From NCBI RefSeq assembly GCF_905475395.1, contig NC_058339.1, forward strand, positions 87,802,520-87,866,519: a DNA stretch of 64,000 nt. Reading direction: 5' to 3'. Below, piece after piece: positions 11,907 to 24,500 of the stretch. Position 1 is the first letter of the stretch. Each line of letters begins with the position of its first letter. The stretch comes from Chrysoperla carnea. Taxonomy: Eukaryota > Arthropoda > Insecta > Neuroptera > Chrysopidae. Both the position numbers and the translations under genes were made by a program. The notes beneath the pieces are model-generated. The model worked only from the letters and a program-made list of their open reading frames with translations. It was not told the origin of the DNA and made no database searches.

Positions 11907-12417
11907 TATAGAAAAAAATTGACTTTCTCTTAAATTCGAAGTCATATTTCACTGGTGAATAATTTTTTCTCACAAAAAAAATTACACCATTAGGATATAT
12001 CATTGATTCCCTCCTGAATTTTTTCAGAAAATAGAATAATATACAGAGTGGACAATTTCTAGGTAACCAATATTTTGTAGTTAACCAATAGAAAAATAAC
12101 TTAAAGAAAAGTTACAGAGTTTGATGGGGGAGTTACAGATAAAATTGTATTTCGAGCTAAATAAAGATGTAAAATATTTTAATTCTAGATACAAGAGTAA
12201 ATTTTCGTTTTTAGCTATATTCCGAAACATTGCACACGTGTTAAAATTAAAATAGTTATTTGACACATGTTATAAACTAAAAATAAAAAATGGTTATGAG
12301 AACCACACAACCTCCATATAGATGCCTAACCCCTCAGCACTCGCATCAGGCGTTCGCTAGTCTTAAGTCGCGTGTTGAGACATTTATTAAACATTTCGAA
12401 AAAAAATATTACTTATT

Positions 12418-12850
12418 TAATCAATAACAACTTTCGGTTGTCTGTCTGTCTGGCTGTCATCACGATAATTCAAAACCGAAAAGAGATATCAAGCTGAATT
12501 TTTATAGCGTGCTGAGGAAGTAAAATGTGAGGTCGAGTTTGTAAATGAGCAACATAGGTCAATTGGGTCTTGGGTTCGTAGGACCCATCTTGTAAACTGT
12601 TAGAGATAAAACAAAAGTTTAAATGTAAAAAATGTTTCTTATAAAAAAATAAACAACTTTTGGTTGAAACATTTTTTCGTAAACATTACTGTTTACCCTT
12701 GAGAGTGCAAATTATGTGCAAATTGTATAGTAGGTGTATATTATATGGGAATATCAGTTATATACGTGTGACATGTATGTATGTATAATGTGATAGAGTC
12801 ATCAACACTGTCTATACTTAGTATTTCAACAATTAACTCAGTCAATTGTT
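12418..12850 (+). repeat. Dispersed repeat family B, longer copy
   Basis: The copy contains TCGGTTGTCTGTCTGTCTGG, CACGATAATTCAAAACC, AGAGATATCAAGCTGAA, GACCCATCTTGTAAACTG and the CATTACTGTTTACCC segment. It ends with the AGTCATCAACACTGTCTATA and CAACAATTAACTCAGTCAAT segment also seen at 25470-25506 and, inverted, at about 45660-45710. A fragment of long-inverted-repeat family C lies just before it at about 12040-12135. Confidence 0.65.
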
Positions 12851-13216
12851 TGTTTTCGGCTGCCCTGTCTCTTTTCTTTGTGTGTTCAAAAACATAGGCA
12901 GAACGTAAAAATCCCATATAAATAACTTTGAACTCTGAAATGTTTCCGAATATTTTGAAATAGTTTTATTTATTGAAAATCGATGTATATAGGTGGATGA
13001 TGAAAATGTACGAACCTGTATTTTACCAACGTACAAATGTTTGTTTATATTTGGCAAATATAACAGACGATAGTTTAAAAAAACCATATGTAAATTTTCA
13101 TAAATTTACACTTGTTTAAATGCAAAAAAAATTTATATTAACCAAAAAAAATATGTAAAAATTAATCTATTTATCTATAATTCACGGAGTAACAAAAGCA
13201 ACAAAATCTGTCAAAT

Positions 13217-16200
13217 ATGACGAATTTATTGGTTGTTGCATTTACCACCATATTTGTTACAATTGTTGTATCGAAATCGGTGTATCAAAATGAACAAGAT
13301 TCAGAACGGCAACAATACTGTTTGGCTACAGATTTACATCCGGATTATAATTTTTCATCAAAAACACCATACGAATTTGTTTATGGACGTAATCTGAATT
13401 TGGATATACTACCCGGTAAGTCAATTTTCTAGTATATATAGGGTGGGCAATTTTATTCGATTATGACTAATAGCTCGTAACGAATCAAAAAATAAATTAG
13501 ACAAAAGTTGCAGAGTTTGAGGGGGTATCATGTTCTGATATCAGATTGGACCTTATAGGGTATTCTACTATATTTGAAAAAGTACTTCAAAATGTTGATT
13601 TTGCTAATATAAAGCCACCAAAAATTTATTTCGGAAAAATACACACGCTTTCTTTCCAAAAACTTAAATTAAATTTTAAACTTTTTATAAGCGGTCAAAA
13701 AAGCTGGCATTCAATTTGGTGATGTAATATCGGTATCATTATACGAAATAACACAAATAAGTTTGACAGATATATTCATAGACAACTAATTATAATAAAT
13801 TTAAATATTTATTATCTATGGATATATTATACCCAGCTGTCTACACTGAAGTAACTGATGGTCTATGGTTCATACCGATATGGCATCACAGCAGGGATTG
13901 CCCGCGTTTTAGGTCACCTGATATACAGTTTAAATATTACGATTTTTAATTTTAATATTATAAAAGAAAAATGTGCTTTTATGATTCGAAATCAGAATAT
14001 TTAAGTATATTTTTACATAAATTTTAACTTTTTTCAAATTTCACTACCGAAAGTACCCTATTCTCCTTGTGCTGTAATACTCAACTTCTTAAAATGTAGA
14101 AAATAGAATAACAGTTTAAATTAGAAAGTTTAACATCTTAAAAAAAACTAACAATTTTTGTTTAAAACATTTTTTCGAAAAACGTTAGCTTTCGGAGAAA
14201 GTGCGACTTTAAAATATGTCATTATTTAATTTCCGTAGTTAGCGTGTTTTCTTTCGATTAAATTCAATAATGATATATTTTTAAGTCGCATTGCCTCCGA
14301 AAGCTGACGATTTTCGAAAAAATGCTTTAGATGAAAAATGTTAGTTTTTTTATGAGGAGTAACTTTCTGATTTAAAGTGTTATTCTATCTCTTACCTTTT
14401 ACCAATTTAGGATCTAAATTGTATACGAAAGAAATCCCAAAAACTATAAATCCCAAAAACTAGATCCAATCTGACGCCAAACGGTCAGTAGCCAAACGGT
14501 CAAAGACTAACGCCTTAGACCTATCGACCGCTGACCTGTTAATTTAAAATGCATATTATTTATGCAAATTTCATATTTTTAATTTCTTATAAATCAATTT
14601 AGGTCACAAAATTTCCTGCCGCTTTAATTTGAATTCAATACTGGTATAAGATGAGCGACTTTGAACTTAACATTTTTCGCCTGAAACATTTTCCACGATT
14701 AAACTTATTTTTCGCATATGTCAAGTTTCACGCATATGTCAAGTTAAAAAAGCAGCCTTTATAGTAAATAATTTGCAAACAGTTATTTTTTATTCGGCTA
14801 TCCAATTTTATTTGCTATTTTAGAATGCAAACCAGTCCAAATATGGTCTTTTAATCGTCATGGAACACGACTACCAGACACACAGACATTGGAAAAATTG
14901 AAAACCCTTCTGCCTCCACTCCAAGAACAAATTGTTAACAATTATGAGGTAAGAAAACCACATTCCTCAGATCCAAAAAAATAAAAATTATATAATTTAT
15001 TTCTTTCAAAGGTTAAAAAATCATATTCCCAACAAAACCATCTTTGTGAACAAGATTTACAAAATTTGAAAGAATGGAAATTCATACCAGGTATCAGTGA
15101 TGATACGAACGGATGGCTTGCTAATCAAGGAAAAATTGATTTAAATAATATAGCAATCAGGACTCGTACACGGTTTCCAGAACTATTTATGAATACGCCT
15201 TATAGTGAAGAGAATTTTGTGGTAAATTAATCGGAAGAAGGATTAATTGAATGCAGAACTCTTGACTTTCTGAATAAGCTTATAAAGGCAAACGAAAAAG
15301 CTCCTTACCAAATTTCGATTTGAACCTTAATTACCGAGATAATTAATCAAATCAATTAATAAATTTAGCAAGCATTTAAATTTAATAAATTTAGGTTGCC
15401 TTTGTCGTAACTGGGTTGGGTTTTTATTAAAAATTATTAAATACAACGATAAAGACTTGTTTATCTTTCTAAGTGTTCTGTCATTGGATAAAGCTAATCG
15501 ATTTAGTTAACTATCTCAGAAATTAGACCACAGATCGAAATTTGGTAAAGAACTTTTTCGATCGTCGATAAGCTTATTGAATTCTACAGTCAATTATAGA
15601 ACTTCTGCATACATTAAGCTTTGCGAGTTATTTTGATGGAAATTTTTATGATTTTTAGTTCAAATATACAGAATTAGAACGAATTGAAGAAAGTTATAAA
15701 GCTTATATTCGTGGATTTTTTGGTGTTAAAGAAGCATCTATAGTTAATGGAACTATTGTGGACGAAAATAATCCTTTAATGGGAGTAAGTATTAATCCCC
15801 TTCCTCAATCCCCCAAACTATTTTTGTAATCACTCTAATACAAATTATTTTGCAGTATTATACACCATGCAAATCATTCACAAACGTTGTGCAAGAAGTT
15901 ATAAACGATCCACAAAGTGAACCCAATAAATTCCCGCAAACACATGAATTCAAACAAATGATTACAGAAGTTAGTCGAAAATTAGGCTACGAAACTGATT
16001 TAACACAATCTCAAGTACACTTAATGTATAAGATGTGTGTCTTTGAAAAATCATGGATTGTTGAACAAACTTCACCATGGTGTGCTGTCTTCGATGAAGA
16101 ACATTTGAATATATTCGAGTATTGGGAAGACTTATTCTACTACTATCAGAGTGGTTATGGAAATCCATTAGCTATCGAGATGGGTTGTAATGCGGTTAAA

Positions 16201-17491
16201 GATATGTTCGACTATTTCGAGGAATTTGTAACAAAGCCACGTGAACAACATCCAAAGTTAATAGCTTTATTCTCACATAGTCCAAGTGTACGAATGTTAG
16301 AGGTGGCATTAGATTTATTTAGGGATTCGTATCCGTTACGTGCTGATAATTATAATCAGGTGAAATCAAGATGGTGGCGGGCAACAGATATATGTCCATT
16401 TGCTGCAAATTTAGCGGGCGTTTTATATCAGTAAGTACAATGCTTTTTTTCTTGATTGTTCTACAAATTAAGGACGATACTCGACTGATTACGACGATAT
16501 TTCATCTGCTGACTGTAGTCGCGGAAACGGAACACTAAAAACGGTCAAAGTTAAACAAATTTGAACTGTAAGATGGATTTGAATGAGGGTTTCTGCATTC
16601 AATCCGTCGGGAAGCTCGTTATATAATCAGTCCAAAATCGTTATCCACAAGTTTTTGGGGTTACTGAAAACGAATATCGTGTCAGAATTGGTCTCAGAGG
16701 TATCTGTTGCCCAGAGTCAACGGTATCCTCGTTTTCCTCAGAAATTTATGTTATTATTACATGATTTTTATTATAGGTATATTTTTCTCGTAATAATAAC
16801 ATTAATTCACGGGCACAACGAAGGTATCATTCACTCTGGGCACTGGGTATCTTGGAGACTGATTCTGTCGCGATATTCGTGTTCAGCGGCCCCAAAAACA
16901 TCCGGGTTACGAGTTTTGACCGATTATATAACGAATTTTTCGAAATTTTCAGGAGACTACCGTTTACCCTGTACACTAGGTTCCTCCGAGAACAATTCTG
17001 TCGCGACATTCGTGTTCAGTGACCCCAAAAACCCTCGCGTAACATATTTGGACTGATTATATTACCAATTTCAAGAAAACTCCAAAAAACGGCGGGGATA
17101 CCGTTTACCCTGAGCGCCATGTACGTTATAGAACAATTCTATCACGATATTCATATTCCGCGACCCCCAAAACCCCCGTGTAACAAATTTGGAATCATCA
17201 TCTCTATTATAAGCGAATTGTGAATTTAGTATTTACGGTGAATTTAAATTGCAAACCGCATTCAAAACCGTCTTACTCTTCAAATTTTTCGAACTTGTGC
17301 TTGATTTCTTCGACTAATATAAATGATTGTTCTTTCACAGATGTCCTAATGATCAATACAAAGTCAAATTTTTGTTAAATGAGCACGATGTCCATTATCC
17401 AGATTTTGAGAAAATATGGGATTGGGAAGTTTTGTATGCCAAACTGAAATCCGTTGCTATGAATTGTAATTTTGATTTTTGTAATTATTGA
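13217..17491 (+). CDS. MINPP1: MINPP1-like secreted histidine acid phosphatase, copy A (461 residues)
   Basis: Multiple inositol polyphosphate phosphatases remove phosphates from InsP5/InsP6 and related substrates in the secretory pathway or outside the cell. Exons inferred: 13217-13415, 14824-14948, 15012-15221, 15659-15784, 15856-16430 and 17341-17491, all GT-AG and in phase. The start gives a signal peptide (MTNLLVVAFTTIFVTIVV). Exon 2 holds the catalytic RHGTRLP motif, and exon 5 holds WCAVFDEEHLNIFEYWEDL and YGNPLAIEMGCNAVKDM, typical of the family. The usual His-Ala-Glu proton-donor motif reads FSHSPSV here: the His remains but the Glu is absent. Length is near the family norm. Copy B lies 4 kb downstream on the same strand, and both would sit in intron 1 of an opposite-strand gene. 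Introns 1 and 5 hold a nested MITE pair and an inverted minisatellite. Confidence 0.92.
13436..14470. mobile_element. Family C long-inverted-repeat MITE, copy carrying a nested family D MITE
   Basis: Left end AGGGTGGGCAATTTTA ... AAAGTTGCAGAGTTTGAGGG and the right part (ACTTTCTGATTTAAAGTG ... GATCCAATCTGACGCC) match the two ends of the complete family C copy at 49219-49787. A different element (13557-14059) interrupts the left half. The extreme right inverted repeat is eroded. It lies in intron 1 of MINPP copy A. Confidence 0.65.
13557..14059. mobile_element. Family D MITE (AGGGTATTC ... GTACCCT), internally shorter copy
   Basis: The element begins AGGGTATTCTACTATATTTG and ends CACTACCGAAAGTACCCT. 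It is collinear with 32709-33352, except that the latter has about 190 extra internal bases. The short inverted ends (AGGGTA-TTC against AGGGTACTTTC) and flanking AT...AT suggest a DNA element with a 2-bp target duplication. It is non-coding and nested in family C. Confidence 0.65.
16600..17215. repeat. Minisatellite of about 135-bp units, one inverted against three direct
   Basis: Three head-to-tail units share ATTCTGTCGCGATATTCGTG and GACCCCAAAAACCC-type blocks (cores near 16860, 16990 and 17125). A fourth unit at about 16610-16735 is in the opposite orientation. The array is less AT-rich than its surroundings and stays open on both strands, giving spurious frames at 16583-17056 (+) and 16827-17009 (-). 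It lies in intron 5 of MINPP copy A. Confidence 0.65.
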
Positions 17492-17510
17492 TTTGTAAAT
17501 CGATTTCAAA

Positions 17511-17516
17511 AATAAA
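17511..17516 (+). terminator. Polyadenylation signal of MINPP copy A
   Basis: AATAAA lies 19 bases past the TGA of copy A, followed by a GTGTAGG/TTTTTTG-type GU-rich downstream region. Confidence 0.6.
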
Positions 17517-17733
17517 AGAGTTGAATTTTAAAATTTGTGTAGGTATTTTTTGTTCATAAAAAAAATCATTTGAAAAACCTAGACTGATTTTGATTCAAGT
17601 TTATTTAGGATCAAGGTACATTTTGCCAACTTATTAAGAACAAAAATTTGACTAACAACTGACAAGAATAACTTCTTACTCTAAGAATTTCTCATAGACA
17701 GAGATTTATTTTTCAGAGAAGTGTATAGTTACA

Positions 17734-18174
17734 TCAATTCCGATTTTGGAGAAAATTTTTTTTTACTTCTTTTTGACAAAAATGGAATGATTATATACAA
17801 GTTTTATAGCAAACTGTTTTTATTTTTTATTTTTTCATGATAATTTTAAAGTTACAGGTGGTATTAAAAGAAGTTTTCAAAAAAGAAACGAAAACGTCCG
17901 ACAAAAAAATGTACGTAAAAAATCGTGTAACGTCATAATGTTAATTAAGTTAATTAATAATTGTATACAGTTTATACTATACAATTAACATTATAACGTC
18001 ATAACGATGTTTTACGAACATTTTTTTTGTCGGGCGTTTTCGTTTCTCTTTTGAAAAGTTCTTTTAAAACTGACTGTAACTTTAAAATTATCACGAAAAA
18101 AATAAAACAGTTTTGTTATAAAACTTATATATCTTTCCATTTAGAAAAAAAAATAGTTTCAAAATCCCAATTAG
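17734..18174. mobile_element. Foldback element, about 440 bp
   Basis: The arms pair over about 200 bases. The left arm includes TAATTTTAAAGTTACAGG and AAACGAAAACGTCCGACAAA. The right arm carries them inverted as TTTGTCGGGCGTTTTCGTTT and CTGTAACTTTAAAATTA. The centre is near 17960 (TTAATTAAGTTAATTAATAA). No reading frame is present. It sits between the two MINPP genes. Confidence 0.7.
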
Positions 18175-19039
18175 TTTGCCGATGAGTTTTCAACACGTTT
18201 CATCTAGTAATGTGTCATGTTTTAAAAATTTGTTCATTTTGTATAAGTCACGATTTGTTAAATACGTGTTTTTTGCATAAACAAAAAAGATTTTCAGTAA
18301 ATAAGGCACTTTTTTTTGCAAAATTCATTTATACTCATCATGAATTTTACAAAAATTTCTTCAAATTTTCATCAACCTGATACAAATACAAAAAAAGAAA
18401 ATTTTTTGCTTTTTAATTTTTCTTCTAATCTCCTAAAGTTTTAAAAACAAATTTTTGTGGGCCGATTTTGCTCAGTTTAGTTTCGGTTTTTAATAAAACT
18501 GTGTTTCTCATATCTAAGCTTCTGATTATGTACAAAATATTCTAATCCTTAAAAACCGTGCAAAACATAAAAAGTGAGAAAATAAAAGGTTGAATAAATT
18601 ACAAGCCTTTGGTTAAAATTTTTCGAGTTTTTACCGGTGGAAGCTGCTCCCCCCTTCGTGACGTATTTATTTTTATGATATAAAAAGTGCTTTTTACAAT
18701 CAACTCATAAAAAAACAAACAAATAGATATAATTTAAATTTGTTAATTAAATATTCCTAATTTAGCATAATATATAGTAAGTTTAAACGGTCTATTTAAT
18801 GACTCAAACTATTTTTACAAAATTTTTAAAATTTTAATGAATTTTTCCATTTAAAATATAAAATATTTTTTTATAGGTGTAGGGTCAGGTATTCTATTTA
18901 TAATAATTAGAATAATATTTCGCATGGTATACCTATGTATCTGTATTCTTTGGTATTAGCAACGGCAAAACTGTGTGTGACGTAACAACTGAAAGTTAAG
19001 AATTTTCGGAAAATTTTTTAAATAAAAATGTTCGTTTTT

Positions 19040-19215
19040 ATTTTTTTTAGGATCTAAATTGTACATTAAAGCAACCTGAAGCACTAGATCCAATCTCATG
19101 TCAGAACATGATGTCCCCCATTAAGCTCTGCAGCTTTCGTCTAAGTTATTTTTTGTTTGGTTAACTGCAAAACGAGATATTAGCCATAATAAATTAAAAT
19201 GGTTCACTCTGTATA
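19040..19215. repeat. Family C right-end fragment
   Basis: GATCTAAATTGTACATTAAA, GATCCAATCTCATGTCAGAA and AAGCTCTGCAGCTTTCGTCT followed by CACTCTGTATATA match the right terminus of the family C element at 49219-49787. Confidence 0.55.
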
Positions 19216-19368
19216 TAAAATATGGTGGAAGCGATGGAAAAGTCAGATCTGACCATAAAAATGCATTGTCATTCGATTTACATACGCATGTATAATTGGA
19301 AGCTTCAGGCACAATTGGAAACCGGAAAGCAAATTTAGCTTGCAAGAATTGATTACAAACAACAGATA

Positions 19369-19879
19369 TAGTGCAGTAAAAGATGTTACAAATAAAAGAA
19401 AATGAAAGAAACCGCTCGCGTTTTGCTGAAACTTCATGTAATGTGTTTCTTGAGTGTCAAATATCAATAGTAACGCATGCGTTAGTGATGCAAATGTTTC
19501 TATTTGTAAATAAAAAATAAATTTTTAATTGAATGGAACAGTTAATGTTAAAGTTGACTTACAAAATTAATAAATAGGCAATTTGAATTACGAATACGTT
19601 ATGCATGAATAATAGTTTTCGATATTTGAGAAACACGTAACATTTACGTCATACAAGTTGCCTATTTATTAATTTTTTAAGTGAACTTTAACATTGATCG
19701 TTTCATTGAATTAAAAATTTATTATTTATATAAACAAATAGAAACATTTGCGCCAAAAACTCATGCCTTAGTTGTATTTGTCACCTAAAAAACGCATTCC
19801 ATGAGGTTTTATCAAAATGCGAGCGGTTTCTTTCATTTTCCTTTATTAGCCGATTTGTGTAACATCTTTTACTGTACTA
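19369..19879. mobile_element. Foldback element, about 510 bp, with long inverted repeats
   Basis: The left arm (CAGTAAAAGATGTTAC, GAAAGAAACCGCTCGCGTTT, AATAAATAGGCAATTTG) is repeated inverted on the right (CAAGTTGCCTATTTATTAAT, AAATGCGAGCGGTTTCTTTC, GTAACATCTTTTACTG). The arms are about 250 bases and diverged. A partial copy lies at about 29195-29365 and a scrap at about 34848-34880. Confidence 0.7.
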
Positions 19880-20399
19880 AATGGCCATACTTAATAAAAG
19901 CTTGTAAAAACGGCACGCTTTCACATCAGCCTCCCAGGTTTCCAACCGTTTTAAAATGAGACATCAAATAATCGGCGTAGCCATTGCCCTATACCTATAC
20001 ATTGATAAAAGCTATTTTTAGTTATTAAATTATACCACAAACTAAACAACAATTTTAATAACAATAATAAATAATAATAATAAGTTCACTTGTCTAGTTT
20101 TAGTTGAACTGTTCTGCTTACAAATTATTTATTTTATTAATATTTTAGAAATAGTAGACACAAATTACGAAGCCAATTTATATTTAACGATTAATTTTCT
20201 ATCCAAGTGATATCAGTGATAAATACGTTTTAAAACAATTGTAAAAAAAACCCGATCGAAAAAATTGTAAGTAATAAATTATGTTAATTACTTTTTGTAA
20301 AAGAAATAAAAGATAATGCACGAAATCAACCTTGCACTTGCAACATTTCACTATAATCTATACATAGGGTGTCTTTTTTAATTGTGTTGCCAATGTGTT

Positions 20400-20442
20400 G
20401 GATATGATGTCAACTTAAAAATTTTAAGTTGACATCATATCC
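20400..20442. repeat. Perfect 43-nt palindrome
   Basis: The arm GGATATGATGTCAACTTAAA is repeated exactly inverted around a single central base. Such a sequence can form a cruciform or hairpin with 21-bp arms. It forms the left edge of the repeat shared with 6940-7140. Confidence 0.8.
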
Positions 20443-21029
20443 TTGAAACTCGATAAATAAATTTAACCGAGAGAAATGCTTCAAACGAAAAATGTTAGTT
20501 TCAAACGTACACATCTTATTCCGGCATCGAATTCAATCTAAGTTTTAAGATTCAATTAAAACCTCATTCTTATTCTTAACTGACAAACATTAGATGAACG
20601 CTTTAAATTAGAAAGTTGTTCTTTATAAATATGAAAACATTTTTTTGTAAAACGAATAGTTTAAAGAAAAAATCAAACTTTGGTCAAAAATGGTCTTTAT
20701 AGAAAAACAAACCGCTTTTATTGGATTTATTGGAAATTTTTTTTTCGAAGATTGCCTAAATTTCGCATTTATGATACGAAAAAACAATTTGGGTAAAACT
20801 TTTCAGCCCCGTTTTTGCCTAAACCGTACGGATTGCGGGAAAATGTTTCGAACAAAAAATATTACTTTTTTAATTAATAACAACTAATTTAAAGTGTTCA
20901 TTTATTGACTAAGTTATGAGGTAGAGTGGGATTTGAATGGGTCCCGACTGTTAAAAGGGGGGAGGGGGTCCGCAAAGTACAAAATTTTCAAATTTGTACA
21001 AATTTTTTCAAAATAAAAAATATTTTTAT

Positions 21030-21180
21030 ATTTTCTACTCAGTTTTAAGAAAAAAAGTATTCGTATGATTTTTTTTTCTAGGCATTTAGTTTTCGAAATA
21101 AGAATGTGTTATTTTTTTAAATCTCTGAGGGAATTCTCTTAGCTAACGCAGCTCCTGCGCTAAGTATTTTATCTTTTCAG
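21030..21180 (+). repeat. Dispersed repeat family E (AGCTAACGCAGCTCCTGCGC)
   Basis: Inverted copies of this segment flank and enter MINPP copy B: this one upstream and a reverse one at about 23385-23535 in its fourth intron. A third copy lies at about 46185-46312. Shared landmarks are a TAGTTTTCGAAATAAGAAT-like block, a GAATTCTCTTAGCTAA block and CAGCTCCTGCGCTA. It is non-coding. Confidence 0.55.
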
Positions 21181-21501
21181 TTTTTATTTAACGCAGTCGG
21201 GTTTTTTATTTATTTTTTTAATTAATTTATTTTTTAACGTTATCTGCCATTTGATGAAGTACTGCTGTTATAACTTGGCCTACTCTGTATAATTTAAACA
21301 ATATAATTAATTAATTAATTAATTTTAATGATAATAGGTGTAATTAATCTAAAAAAAACACATGCACATCTAAGCAAATATTTTATTTATACAAATATTT
21401 CTAAATCAATAATTTTAATACTTATTTGATCAAGGCTATTTTTTTATAATTAATTTTACTTTACTTACTTTTAGAATTTACAATAAAATAAAAAAAAGAA
21501 A

Positions 21502-24500
21502 ATGACAAGTTTCTGGTTTGGATGGATATTGATTGTTATAATAAATGTGATAATTATTGATGTTATCAGTGATAATAACATCAACGATAATGCAGAATAC
21601 TGTTTAGCAAATGACACAAATCCATATTTATTATTTTCAACAAAAACTGCTTATCAATACATTCATGGAAGTTACTTTATATCAAAAGACGAAGAAAAAG
21701 ATCGAAAAAAATTTGAAGGATCAAAATTTCGAGCAAATTTAAATGATCCAAAATCAGGTATGGCTTTAATAATCCCTTTTACGAAAAATTTTCGTTTTTG
21801 AAAAACACGTTTTTGTAATAAGCTGAACTAAAAGGGAGAAAATAATTTCTTTAAATTCAAAAAAATCATTATATCGTAAAAAAGCGTGGGTTTCTTTTTC
21901 AGATATTTTAAAATGACTTTACTTTTACCAATCAATATCTGTCTATAAATACCATTAGTTCAGCTTGCTTCAGAAGCGTATTTTTAGTTTTTTTAAACTA
22001 TTATTTCTTTGCAATCACCTTTTCCAAAAATCACAAAATTTATAAAAACTTTTTATTTTGGAATTTGATAAAACTCAATTTTTAGGGTAATTTATATTTT
22101 TGAGGATTATACGATAACTTTATTTTTTTTTTAGAATGTGAACCATTACAATATTGGAGTATCATACGCCATGGGACACGTTTACCATCGGAAAAAAATA
22201 TAATTGCATTTCAAAAAATTTTACCACAATTACAAAAAAGAATTATCGAAAATTATGAAATTAAACATACAAATCCAAAAACGGGTTCATTATGTGTAAA
22301 AGATTATGAAAATTTAAAAAAATGGAGTTTTGATCAAAATATTTTACCAGAACATGAAAATTATTTAACCGAGCAAGGTAAAAAAGATTTGAAATATTTG
22401 GCAAGACGAACGGGAAATTTTTTAGCAACATTATTTTATCCAAGTGGTGATTTTAATCCCGATAATTATATTGTAAGTAGTGGGCTTAAAGAAAAATGGT
22501 CAGTAAAACTAGGTCTTCCCGAAAAATTAATCGGGACTTTTAATATTAACGCTTTTTGATTTTTAGTTCAAATATACAGAAACTGAGCGTGTTTTAAAAA
22601 GTTACGAATCATTCATTGAAGGTGCATTTGATAGTGATGCCAAAAAAATTCATGGAACTATTATAGCCGAAAATGACACGATTATAGAGGTTTGTATGTA
22701 GATTTCGAAAGTAACCATAAATTTTCTTAAATGTTTCCAGAATACATTAATTAAGGTTTTCCCTTCGAATTCCTTTCCAAAATTTTTTAGAATTATAAAA
22801 CATGTGATGCCTTCTTGAAAAATGAAGAATTTGTAAGAAAAAATCCGCAAAGTGAGCCAAATCGATTTCTGCAAACAAATGTGTTTCGCCAATTAATTAG
22901 AAATGTAACAATTAAATTGGGATTTACTGATCAAGACTTAAATCCATTTTATATACAATTAATGTATAATATTTGTCGTTATGAGAAAGCATGGTATTTT
23001 AATCGGAATCCAGCTTCACCATGGTGTGCAATCTTTACTCCAAGACAATTAGAAATACTCGAATATTGGCAGGATTTAGACGATTATTATATAGACGGTT
23101 ATGGAAATAGATTATCAACGCATTTGGGATGTTTTGCAGCACAAGATTTAATTCATCAATTCGAACGTGTTATCCAAGCGAAACAAAATGGCAGACAGGA
23201 TTATCCAAAAGTTGTGACATCATTTGGGCATAGTGCTATTGTTAATATGCTTTTTACCACATTAGGTAAAGTGAAAATGATTAATTTAAAAGGGAGTCAT
23301 TTCTTAAATGGGATAATAACCGGACCAATAATTGTTCAAGAGTCTACATTGTTTTGATCCTGATACTAAGTTAGCCCAAGATAATGAAAAAAACGTAGCG
23401 CAGGAGCTGTATTAGCTAAGACAATTCCCTAGGAGATTCAAAAAAATAACACATTTTTCTTAAAATCGAAAATTATATTTTTAGTTTTCCTAGAATTTTT
23501 ATTTCGAAAACTAAGCGTCTAGAGAAACAATCACAAGATCTGGCAAGCCACAACTCGATTTATTATCCTGACCAAAACTCGGGCAAGGTTTCGGAAACCA
23601 TTGTTTGATTAATTAACCTTTGTCAAGGATTTAGTAAGGGCTCACAAATCACAGCTTGGCTCAAAATCGAAACCAAACCATAAATTAGATAACTTTAACA
23701 CAAAATTGAATAAAATTTGCGTGTGATAGAGCAAAATCAATTTCTTTGAGTTTTAAAACTCAAAGTCTGAGTGAATTCACTCAGACTTCGGAAACCGCAT
23801 TGCTTCGAAATTAGAAGCCATCCATAAATTATGTGACACAAATTTTGTTTTTTTTTTTTGAAAACCCCCCTCCCCACTTTAATTTCCGTACGAGCTTTCT
23901 GAACCAAGGTATTGCTTTCTAATCAAAATTGACAATTCTAGATTTAAAATCCTATATCTTTCAAAATAACCATCGCACAAAAATTTTTTTCATATATCAT
24001 TCAGAAATTTAAACTACCTTTTTTAACCTATTAAGCACAGTCCCAAAAGACACTGCCCAAAAATATAATACTCTTAAAACGATAGTTTTTGCTATTAATT
24101 AATTAAAAAATTATTCTCTTCACGGGTATATTTTATCCAAGAAATATGAATGACATTATTCGAAATCTATAAATATATAGGAGACTTTCTATAGATATAG
24201 ATAGATAGATAGATAGATAGTCACTCATCACGATATCTCTGGAACTATAAGACCTAGAGACTTGAAATTTGGGAGGAATATTCCTTTTGCCAAGTAGAGG
24301 TCAGCTAAGAACGGATTTTACGAAATTCCACCCACAAGGGGGGTTGCGGGGGTGTTCATGAATAAAAAATTCATATTTTTCAATTATGGCTTTTAATAGT
24401 TCAAAACTTGGTCAGAATGTTTTAAATTACATTTAGAAATTTTTTTAACCTTCGGAGGGTAGAAAGGTGTAGCGAGAAAGTGGGAAGGAAATATCGAATA

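Noticed and set aside
16583-17056. 157-codon open frame on the plus strand
   Set aside because: It lies in a MINPP intron and consists of an inverted and direct minisatellite; the opposite strand gives a related translation.
24195-24225. Independent GATA microsatellite locus
   Set aside because: It is the tail of the reverse SINE-like element, matched by a shorter one at 9442-9475.
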